Positions 1 to 4,689 of a stretch of DNA of 6,867 bases are shown piece after piece (position 1 is the first letter of the stretch; each line of letters opens with the position of its first letter). The notes below the pieces were generated by a model that saw nothing but the letters and a program-made list of their open reading frames with translations, was not told where the DNA came from and searched no databases. The position numbers were made by a program, and so were the translations under genes. This DNA comes from Pyrinomonadaceae bacterium (GTDB taxonomy: Bacteria; Acidobacteriota; Blastocatellia; Pyrinomonadales; Pyrinomonadaceae): NCBI GenBank assembly GCA_025937955.1, contig JAICQI010000315.1:1-6867 (forward strand), given 5' to 3'.

Positions 1-233
1 AATGCGCAAAGGTAGTGCGTCTCACCGTTTGGACTCGTGAATTTGATCAGACGGCGTCGTTCCAAGTCGCATCTACCACAGTGCGGCTTTTCTTCAACAT
101 CAAGACGTGGTGTTATTTCCTTCAGTGTGGCGCTCAATTCCTTTACGGCATCGGCAGCAAGTTTTTCCACCATGGCATTTTCAGCTTCGTTTACTTTCGT
201 TCTAAACTGATCGACGACTTTCCGAGCCGTCAT
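1..233 (-). CDS. Uncharacterised small protein with a Cys cluster, 3' end outside window (partial)
   Basis: This frame is open for 77 codons from an ATG at 233 and runs off the left edge, so the C-terminus is missing. The product begins MTARKVVDQFRTKV and has a helical, charged first half (about residues 1-45). A Cys/His cluster follows: HCGRC at about residues 52-56 and a third Cys in YLC near residue 76, which resembles the start of a zinc-ribbon-like fold. I do not recognise the family. The ATG has no convincing Shine-Dalgarno sequence. The only good one nearby serves a different frame (ATG at 252), which encodes a universal-stress-protein start and stops at 202. This frame is therefore either translated by coupling or reinitiation from that short ORF, or it is the body of a gene joined to it by a frameshift. 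The amino-acid pattern looks coding, but start and function are uncertain. Confidence 0.5.
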   Translation of the reverse strand, partial: MTARKVVDQFRTKVNEAENAMVEKLAADAVKELSATLKEITPRLDVEEKPHCGRCDLERRRLIKFTSPNGETHYLCA

Positions 234-252
234 AGGCAACCAAAACCTTCAT
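202..252 (-). pseudogene. Truncated universal stress protein start (16 codons)
   Basis: An ATG at 252 lies four bases after the stop of the upstream gene and is preceded by an AAGGGG Shine-Dalgarno sequence at normal spacing. It encodes MKVLVAYDGSESRRSV and then TAG at 204-202. The first ten residues match the canonical first beta-strand and ATP-binding Asp region of single-domain UspA proteins (V-L-V-A-Y-D-G-S). Nothing USP-like continues in any frame afterwards. The sequence runs instead, one frame over, into the Cys-cluster ORF. The simplest reading is a USP gene that kept its ribosome binding site and first dozen codons but lost its body by deletion or frameshift. A short translated leader controlling the overlapping ORF, or a sequencing error, cannot be excluded. 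Confidence 0.55.
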
Positions 253-256
253 GTTG

Positions 257-511
257 TTACCCCTTGAGCACAAGCGTGTGATCTTGGGTTCCGCCCGTTA
301 CCTTAAGTCGCTTCAGCGTACGGTAAATTGTTTTTGCGCTTATTGTGAACCCGACGTCAGTGTTCGGACGTAGCGCAGCCTCTATTTGAGAGTCTCGAAA
401 CTGATCCAAAGGATAACCGGCCCTCGCGAACTCGCGACGGATTTTCCTAACCTCACGTCGTCGTCTCCTGGACTCCAGTATTTGATAGAACTTCTTAAGC
501 AACTTCATCAC
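257..511 (-). CDS. Small basic protein of unknown function
   Basis: This 84-residue protein starts at GTG 511 or at the next codon, ATG 508. A GAAGAGG purine run lies directly upstream and does not settle which is used. The N-terminal 30 residues are strongly basic and predicted helical, with an RRRRR run at about 15-19. The C-terminal half carries a DSQIEAALR stretch and SAKTIYRTLKRLKV, which could be a helix of a small nucleic-acid-binding fold, though no known domain can be assigned with confidence. There is no signal peptide or membrane segment. It follows the tandem USP gene by 15 bases and precedes the truncated USP start by four, so it is almost certainly co-transcribed with them. Tight packing, a ribosome binding site and non-random composition support a real gene. 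Its function is unknown. Confidence 0.65.
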   Translation of the reverse strand: MMKLLKKFYQILESRRRRREVRKIRREFARAGYPLDQFRDSQIEAALRPNTDVGFTISAKTIYRTLKRLKVTGGTQDHTLVLKG

Positions 512-526
512 CTCTTCAACTCATCG

Positions 527-1444
527 TCATTTTTCAGCTTCCGACTGCACTGGTCGTGTTACTAAAACCGGACAAGGTGCTTGTCTCAGTACGCGGTCTG
601 TGTTTGTTCCAAAGAGCGTGCCTAATGTGAACCCCTGACCATGTGCTCCTATACAAATGAGATCAATGTCCTGTTCCACTGCATAGGAAACAATTTCCCG
701 GTAGGCTTTGCCTTCACGTACTGCGTGCGTCACGTCGGACCAGAGGTGGACCTCTCCAGGAACTGATTCATGCAGTCTTCTCGCCGCAACATGATAGGGA
801 CCGTCAGTGTCTTGCGACGTCCAGGATATTTCAGCCTCAGTACTCCTGGCGCCGGTGATAACGTGGACCAAGTGCAGCTCTGACTGATATTCCTGAGCGA
901 GTGACAAGCCGTATTGAAGTGCCAGCTCCGCGTGACTCGAAAAATCAGTTGCCACCAGCAGTTTCTTCAATTCGAGATTACCGTTGGTTCTTGCCGCATC
1001 ACGACGCGTCGCCAAACGCGTGACCAGGACTGAACAGGGAGCGGTTCGACAAACAGCTTCGGCAGTCGATCCCAGTACCACAACGCTGGGAGCTGATCGA
1101 CGACGCGAACCCATGATGATCAAATCCACATTCTGGGAAGTGGCCTCACGGTTTATTGCCTCTTCCGGTCGGTTGTTACTGATGACCGTTAAGTCCCAGT
1201 CGAGGCGAACGGCATCCGCCGATCCAGGAAACGAAACGAATGAATGCTCGATCGCTCGCTTTATTCCAGTCCGCATCGTCTCAACTGTTTCGTCGCCAGG
1301 TAAGGATCCGTCGTTGCATGTTAAGACGACGAGCCTGGCGCCGTATGAGCGGGCTATCAATATTGCGTAGCGCAGACCTTCGTCAGACTCGTGAGCCTGA
1401 GCTACGGGGCAGAGAATTCGTTCAAAGTTTAGGATCTTGTTCAT
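527..1444 (-). CDS. Tandem-domain universal stress protein (UspA family)
   Basis: This 305-residue cytoplasmic protein has two Usp domains, at about residues 6-143 and 159-297, each ending in the family's APC-x-VLV-TR strand. The second domain is canonical: it keeps the Asp of VATDFSS (Asp167) and the nucleotide loop G-2x-G-9x-G-T (Gly266, Gly269, Gly279, Thr280), so ATP binding is likely. The first domain is degenerate: the strand-1 Asp is replaced (PVAQAHES) and the second loop Gly is Arg115 (GSRRRSAPS...GS). The ATG at 1444 has an AAAGGA Shine-Dalgarno sequence six bases upstream. Tandem USPs are generally involved in survival under starvation, hypoxia or oxidative stress, often by binding ATP, but the exact target here cannot be read from sequence. 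It lies mid-operon, 63 bases after a small Arg-rich gene and 15 bases before a small basic gene. Confidence 0.93.
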   Translation of the reverse strand: MNKILNFERILCPVAQAHESDEGLRYAILIARSYGARLVVLTCNDGSLPGDETVETMRTGIKRAIEHSFVSFPGSADAVRLDWDLTVISNNRPEEAINREATSQNVDLIIMGSRRRSAPSVVVLGSTAEAVCRTAPCSVLVTRLATRRDAARTNGNLELKKLLVATDFSSHAELALQYGLSLAQEYQSELHLVHVITGARSTEAEISWTSQDTDGPYHVAARRLHESVPGEVHLWSDVTHAVREGKAYREIVSYAVEQDIDLICIGAHGQGFTLGTLFGTNTDRVLRQAPCPVLVTRPVQSEAEK

Positions 1445-1507
1445 CAGAGTTCCTTTGCACTCACCTGCTTATAATGATCGCCACCGATGCCGGGACTCAT
1501 GCGAGTG

Positions 1508-1723
1508 CTATGCCTGCGGCCTAACACTTCTACTTTCTGTTTGCCTTGCGGCACGAAGGGCTCTTTTTCTCGCCAATAATCGTTTTGCTGACAAACCCCG
1601 ACGGTCTCGACTTCTTAGTTGATTGCGTAGTCGGTTGTATTCGTCGTAAACGACTCCATCACCCTGACGACCACGACCTTTTGTTTTGTAATGGTCTACA
1701 TTGATGTTGTTCTTGCTACTCAA
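1508..1723 (-). CDS. Small Arg-rich conserved-looking protein, TTG start
   Basis: This 71-residue, highly basic protein begins at TTG 1723. The start is decided by an excellent GGAAGGAG Shine-Dalgarno sequence seven bases upstream, and no ATG or GTG competes. The N-terminal part (SSKNNINVDHYKTKGRGRQG) has an N-x-D-H-Y-K...GR-x-R-x-G pattern that I associate with small uncharacterised proteins of proteobacterial stress loci, though I cannot verify this without a search. The C-terminal half is an Arg/Lys/Ala helix (about residues 33-60) that could bind RNA, DNA or the ribosome. It sits 34 bases downstream of the baeRF gene and 63 bases upstream of the tandem USP in the same operon. There is no signal peptide or membrane helix. 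The coding status is well supported, but the function is unknown. Confidence 0.7.
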   Translation of the reverse strand: MSSKNNINVDHYKTKGRGRQGDGVVYDEYNRLRNQLRSRDRRGLSAKRLLARKRALRAARQTESRSVRPQA

Positions 1724-1757
1724 GTTTGATCTCCTTCCTTTTGTTCAAATTGCCAAT

Positions 1758-2909
1758 TCAAATCCGGTAACGAAGCATTGCTCCCACGCCACCGACGCTG
1801 CTGAGTAGTGCTGTATCCTCGATGAACGTGACACGCGCTCCAGTCTGGCGCGCGAGGGTAACCAGCAAATCAGCCGGCATCAAGCTCGGTTCTGCATCAG
1901 AATCAATCGGCGTATCGGAGGAATATTGGTCGACGGCAGAGCGGTCCGATTCCTGCTCGTCCGTTCGTATTTCTCGCGCAGATGCGCTCAACAAAACTTC
2001 GTCAACCTGGCCCTGTTCAATTGCCTTAACAGTGTCCTTCCAAGCGACGACAGCAAGTCCTCCAGCACGGTATTCATCGAATAGCTGCCTTACCTTCTCG
2101 GCATCCGTGTGAAGGTTGTGTTCGCGTAACGCCTCCATCGTGGCCTCCAGCACTTCATGCTCGGGGGTCTTTATATCCAACCGCAGAACATCAATAATCT
2201 TTTCTTCCAGACGATCCGGCAAATGCTCGCGCAGCAATGGAATTATCACCTCATCGCCGGCGAGAATGATGTGCTCAACCGCCTCTTCTCGCACCACCCG
2301 GTCGAGGACTTCCACAACCTCTTTCGCATGGTGTAGGTGGAAGTTGTCCACGTGCCGCTGGTAGCGCATCTGAGACCAGCCCCCTATCTGAGTACGGCTC
2401 AGCTTGACCTGTTGCACCTCTTCTCTACCCAGGATGTTGCCCAAGCCGAATACAAAAAGACGCGCCGAGTTCGTATCCGCTAACAACGCAACGTAACGTG
2501 GGTACTGGTCGATCACACGCGCCAATGGATAGAGATGTGGTCTCTCGTTGACGTGGAGATCATGCCGCTTCAGCGGAGCACTCAACTGCACTGCCTTGAA
2601 ATAATCATTGGTGCCGGCGGACGCAAAAATCGCGAGGCCATTGGCCGACGGGCGTACCTCATTACGCAGGTAAGATTCAATTCGTGCTGTGTCGCGTTTA
2701 AAGCTCATCAGCTCGAGAGACTCCGGCGCGAACGATTTGGCCTTCGCTTTAAACTCCTTACGAACGAACGACTCGAAATTATCGCGTCCGTGTTGGTCCG
2801 GCTCCAGGTTCAGGTAAAGGCTTATGAATGGATATCCACCCGGCTCGAAATGTGCCAACTCATCCAAGTGATTCATAAGCATTAGATCTGGTGTTTCTTT
2901 CTTCGTCAC
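1758..2909 (-). CDS. Bacterial eRF1/Vms1-like protein (baeRF family 10 type)
   Basis: This predicted protein has 383 residues and the bacterial archaeo-eukaryotic release factor architecture. The N-terminal domain opens with HLDELAHFEPGGYPFISLYL (about 14-33). The middle domain opens with LLADTNSARLFVF (about 142-154) and carries the loop GGWSQMRYQRH (about 176-186), equivalent to the eRF1 GGQ catalytic loop. The C-terminal L30e-like domain ends VTLARQTGARVTFIED...GGVGAMLRYR (about 350-382). An acidic Ser/Asp/Glu-rich linker lies at about 312-343. The frame is open to GTG 2984, but I chose GTG 2909 because AAAGGA sits five bases upstream of it; ATG 2882 and 2876 lack one. Relatives are proposed to act on ribosome-bound peptidyl-tRNA, so translation rescue or ribosome quality control during stress is plausible but not proven for this family. 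It is the first gene of the minus-strand operon and diverges from dps. Confidence 0.85.
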   Translation of the reverse strand: MTKKETPDLMLMNHLDELAHFEPGGYPFISLYLNLEPDQHGRDNFESFVRKEFKAKAKSFAPESLELMSFKRDTARIESYLRNEVRPSANGLAIFASAGTNDYFKAVQLSAPLKRHDLHVNERPHLYPLARVIDQYPRYVALLADTNSARLFVFGLGNILGREEVQQVKLSRTQIGGWSQMRYQRHVDNFHLHHAKEVVEVLDRVVREEAVEHIILAGDEVIIPLLREHLPDRLEEKIIDVLRLDIKTPEHEVLEATMEALREHNLHTDAEKVRQLFDEYRAGGLAVVAWKDTVKAIEQGQVDEVLLSASAREIRTDEQESDRSAVDQYSSDTPIDSDAEPSLMPADLLVTLARQTGARVTFIEDTALLSSVGGVGAMLRYRI

Positions 2910-2979
2910 GATAGTCCTTTCATCCGTTGAACTGTTACCTCTTAACCTAAGACGAATAGTGAGGTTTGGCGAGCGTAAT

Positions 2980-3002
2980 AACACTTGTCGAGAACGAGTG
3001 TT
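2980..3002. promoter_or_regulatory. Near-perfect inverted repeat in baeRF leader, possible operator
   Basis: AACACTTGT and ACGAGTGTT form nine-base arms around a five-base loop (CGAGA), with one T-G wobble as the only imperfection. The repeat lies about 70 bases upstream of the chosen baeRF start and just downstream of a candidate minus-strand -10 element. It could therefore be a repressor operator or a hairpin in the operon's 5' leader. There is no T-run on either strand, so an intrinsic terminator is unlikely. The regulator is unknown. Confidence 0.4.
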
Positions 3003-3013
3003 TACACGCGACT

Positions 3014-3041
3014 GTTATTTCGAGCGAAAACTTCGCGCCAA
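3014..3041 (-). promoter_or_regulatory. Candidate sigma70-type promoter for the baeRF-USP operon
   Basis: On the minus strand TTGGCG (3041-3036) and AATAAC (3019-3014) are separated by 16 bases. Each matches four of six consensus positions. Transcription would begin near 3007 and read into the 2980-3002 inverted repeat. The match is weak and was chosen partly by location. I saw no better promoter for this operon. Confidence 0.25.
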
Positions 3042-3127
3042 TTGAGAGAACGCATCATCAATTGTGGTCCCATATTTTCGTTAAGGTTGACCTCAGATTA
3101 ACTCCTGGAAACGGGCTCCAACAGGGT

Positions 3128-3201
3128 GTTTTCACTTGTTTTAGAGTGGTTACTCGCCAGAAAACAATTAGCGTTCTGCGGGCCACATATAACGTGAAAA
3201 C
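3128..3201. repeat. Nested inverted repeats in the dps/baeRF divergent region
   Basis: The outer arms are GTTTTCAC (3128-3135) and GTGAAAAC (3194-3201), an exact 8-base match. Inside and directly next to the left arm are TTGTTTT (3136-3142) and AAAACAA (3161-3167), an exact 7-base match that encloses a small GAGT/ACTC hairpin (3144-3147 with 3152-3155). The arrangement could be paired regulator half-sites or a folded leader of the dps transcript. AT-rich words of this kind can also pair by chance, so confidence that it is functional is moderate to low. Confidence 0.35.
3188..3193 (+). promoter_or_regulatory. Candidate -10 element for dps
   Basis: TATAAC matches the TATAAT consensus at five of six positions, about 125 bases before the dps start. 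No good -35 element is found 16-18 bases upstream, which would fit an activator-dependent or stationary-phase promoter. A second option is TTGACT at 3272-3277, but its only -10-like partner (TAGAAC, 15 bases away) leaves almost no leader before the ribosome binding site. Confidence 0.25.
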
Positions 3202-3275
3202 TCCTGCAATCGTCACGTGATAACACGGTTTCGAGGCGGCAGAATTCACCTTACTCTGGCAACAGTGAATGTTGA

Positions 3276-3288
3276 CTCCTTTTAGGAG
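3276..3288. other. Small hairpin before dps start
   Basis: CTCCT and AGGAG pair around a TTT loop, about 30 bases before the dps ATG. The right arm is itself Shine-Dalgarno-like, and the true dps ribosome binding site (AGGAG at 3307-3311) could compete for the same CTCCT arm. That would be a possible simple translational switch. This is inference from base pairing alone. Confidence 0.3.
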
Positions 3289-3318
3289 CAATTAGAACTT
3301 TTAGTGAGGAGAATCTAG

Positions 3319-3822
3319 ATGTCGACTGCTTTAGGAATTGAAATGAAAACAACCGCGGTGCCGATGATAGAGGACAAGGATGGGCAGAGAGTTGCCGACG
3401 CGCTGTCAAATGTACTGGCGGACACATTCGTCTTGTATCTAAAGACGCACAATTTCTACTGGAACGTAACTGGTCCAATGTTTCACACGTTGCACCAGAT
3501 GTTTGAGCAGCAATACAACGAGCTGTGGTTGGCCGTCGATGCGATCGCCGAACGTATGCGCTCGCTCGGCTTCATCGCTCCTGGATCTTATGGAGAGTTT
3601 AACAGGCTTACATATCTGCAGGAGTCGCCGGTCGCAAGGAACGCCAGCGAAATGATAGCGGAGTTGTTAAGAGATCATGAAACGACTGCAAGAACTGCTC
3701 GCTCAGCGTTTGCGGCTGCACGCACGGCTGTTGATGCGGCAACTGAAGATCTCCTTACGCAACGGCTGGCTGCGCACGAGAAGGCCGCGTGGATGCTCAG
3801 GAGTTTGTTGGCAGAAGAGTAG
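3319..3822 (+). CDS. dps: Dps-family DNA-protection / ferritin-like protein
   Basis: This 167-residue ferritin-like protein has normal Dps length. The family forms dodecameric shells that oxidise Fe(II) with H2O2, store ferric iron and in some cases coat DNA. The signature KTHNFYWNVTGPMFHTLHQM is at residues 42-61, and ELWLAVDAIAERMRSLG follows at 68-84. By alignment with E. coli Dps from memory, the ferroxidase ligands His63, Asp67, Asp78 and Glu82 correspond to His59, Glu63, Asp74 and Glu78. The position of His51 is Tyr47, so the first His ligand is missing, although His44 lies three residues earlier. The ATG has AGGAG seven bases upstream. The gene is divergent from the baeRF-USP operon across a structured 400-base region and heads a run of small genes. 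Cytoplasmic; induction by oxidative stress or stationary phase is expected from the family. Confidence 0.93.
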   Translation: MSTALGIEMKTTAVPMIEDKDGQRVADALSNVLADTFVLYLKTHNFYWNVTGPMFHTLHQMFEQQYNELWLAVDAIAERMRSLGFIAPGSYGEFNRLTYLQESPVARNASEMIAELLRDHETTARTARSAFAAARTAVDAATEDLLTQRLAAHEKAAWMLRSLLAEE

Positions 3823-3829
3823 CCTTCGA

Positions 3830-3849
3830 CGACTGCCTGAGTGCAGTTG
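3830..3849 (+). other. Weak hairpin after dps
   Basis: CGACTGC and GCAGTTG can pair (seven pairs, one G-T) around a six-base loop, starting seven bases after the dps stop. No T-run follows, so it is not a classical terminator. It may stabilise the dps message or partly reduce read-through into the small genes downstream. Confidence 0.25.
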
Positions 3850-3891
3850 AGTGGAGCGGGCGTTACAGGGTGCGAATTAGGAAGCAAGAGA

Positions 3892-4116
3892 ATGGCTAAT
3901 AACATTGCAATAACAGACGACATAAAAGCGGTTGAGAGGTGGGAAAATGAGGGTGGTAAGGTGTCACCCTCAACACGTCTGTGGACATCGCTCAATAGCT
4001 TCAGAACGGAACGCGCTTCACGTGAGAGGCAGGTGATCGATTCGCAGAAGAGCTTCGGGCACCAGCGCGGAAATTTTTCGGGTTCAACTTTCGGAGGGTG
4101 GTCTAGTGAGACGTAA
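3892..4116 (+). CDS. Small hydrophilic protein downstream of dps
   Basis: This 74-residue protein begins MANNIAITDDIKAVERWENE. The ATG at 3892 is preferred over the in-frame GTG at 3841 because AGGAAG lies seven bases before it, and the extra 17 codons of the longer form look non-coding. The N-terminal 25 residues are acidic and probably helical. The rest is Ser/Arg/Gly-rich and probably flexible, ending in FGGWSSET. No family is recognised. It lies 69 bases after dps on the same strand, and its last 11 bases overlap the start of the next gene, which indicates translational coupling. Function unknown; a small partner of the membrane protein encoded next is only a guess from the overlap. Confidence 0.5.
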   Translation: MANNIAITDDIKAVERWENEGGKVSPSTRLWTSLNSFRTERASRERQVIDSQKSFGHQRGNFSGSTFGGWSSET

Positions 4117-4387
4117 CAGTAAATCAAGAATAAGTTTCAAACGGCGTTATCGTAAATTCGCCTGGATCTTTGGCTCGAGTGCCATTGTCATTGCGCTGCT
4201 GTATTGGGAGCAGGCCGCGGTGCTTTACGTGCTCTCAACTTTTGCTATGTGCGCATTGTTGCTCGTGGTTATGTTTTCCAATCTGGAAGGTCGAGACAAG
4301 GAACTTCACCAGACGGCACTTGAGAACATGGTTGCTCGGGATGCCGAATCAACGCGTTCCGCACCAGCGAATAAACGGGTGGCATAA
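4106..4387 (+). CDS. Small two-helix inner-membrane protein
   Basis: This 93-residue protein starts at GTG 4106, supported by GGAGG eight bases upstream. A strongly basic N-terminus (about residues 1-17, many Arg/Lys) is followed by two hydrophobic segments at about 18-34 (FAWIFGSSAIVIALLYW) and 36-57 (AVLYVLSTFAMCALLLVVMF). The tail of about 35 residues is polar and charged (EGRDKELHQTALENMVARD). By the positive-inside rule the N-terminus is cytoplasmic, and with two helices the tail would return to the cytoplasm. No catalytic motif is visible. It overlaps the preceding gene by 11 bases and precedes a 51-codon ORF by 13. The dps link suggests a stress-induced membrane protein, but the family is not recognised. 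Confidence 0.65.
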   Translation: MRRNSKSRISFKRRYRKFAWIFGSSAIVIALLYWEQAAVLYVLSTFAMCALLLVVMFSNLEGRDKELHQTALENMVARDAESTRSAPANKRVA

Positions 4388-4400
4388 GGATGATTGGCGT

Positions 4401-4556
4401 ATGAAAGAACTGAATACGCAAACGATCATCGATTACACGGCCGTACCGACCGGCTGGCTAATAAAAGGACACTTGGACGGGACAGTCTACGGTGTCGAGT
4501 ATTACCTGCGCAAAGTGCGGACGCGTGGGCGTAATTGGTGCCCAGCGAAAGGGTAA
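4401..4556 (+). CDS. Very small uncharacterised protein (51 aa)
   Basis: The ATG at 4401 gives MKELNTQTIIDYTAVPTGWL..., 51 residues, ending in RNWCPAKG. AAGGA at 4386-4390 is a ribosome binding site at a rather long ten-base spacing. The sequence alternates polar and aromatic residues (GHLDGTVYGVEYYLRKV), which suggests a small beta-rich protein. It has no membrane segment and a single Cys near the C-terminus. It follows the membrane-protein gene by 13 bases and would be the last gene of the dps-side transcription unit. Conservation is unknown to me, and such a short ORF could be spurious, but its position and composition favour a real gene. Confidence 0.45.
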   Translation: MKELNTQTIIDYTAVPTGWLIKGHLDGTVYGVEYYLRKVRTRGRNWCPAKG

Positions 4557-4689
4557 GCAATCATCGTTCACGCTGGTCGTCTTGAGAGCGAAAGGCATCT
4601 AGGAATTGACTATTGCGAGATTGCAGCTAGTCCCAAAACTCAGAATTAAGAGAACCGAAATGATCGAACGGCTCACACAGCGGCCTCCG
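4557..4689. other. Convergent intergenic gap
   Basis: This gap of about 130 bases separates the end of the plus-strand dps unit from the end of the minus-strand oxidoreductase gene. I see no strong stem followed by a T-run on either strand, no RNA gene and no credible ORF. Termination here would be Rho-dependent or depend on a structure I could not recognise. Confidence 0.5.

Noticed and set aside
984..1370. 128-codon plus-strand open frame inside the USP gene
   Set aside because: It lies fully antisense to the tandem USP, whose domains are unambiguous.
2910..2984. Longer N-terminus of the baeRF protein from GTG 2984
   Set aside because: The extra 25 residues are Arg/Ser/Leu-rich and unlike the family, and GTG 2984 lacks the ribosome binding site that GTG 2909 has. 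It also falls within the inverted repeat.
3042..3102. FNR/ANR-like boxes (TTGAG...ATCAA and TTGAC...GATTAA)
   Set aside because: The spacing or second half-site does not fit TTGAT-N4-ATCAA.
2966..3291. Open frames of 77-84 codons on both strands in the divergent intergenic region
   Set aside because: No ribosome binding sites, no recognisable motifs, and both frames cross the inverted repeats. Treated as non-coding.
3241..3326. Cluster of common restriction-site words (GAATTC, TCTAGA, GTCGAC) near the dps start
   Set aside because: It could hint at a cloning junction, but the surrounding sequence is continuous natural-looking DNA with intact genes on both sides. A chance occurrence is more likely.
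3675..4127. 150-codon open frame on the minus strand opposite dps and the next small gene
   Set aside because: It lies antisense to the well-supported dps gene, has no ribosome binding site that I can see, and its residues show no family signature. The open frame is probably a by-product of dps codon use.
4557..4689. Bidirectional terminator between convergent genes
   Set aside because: Expected from the layout, but no stable stem with a T-run was found on either strand.
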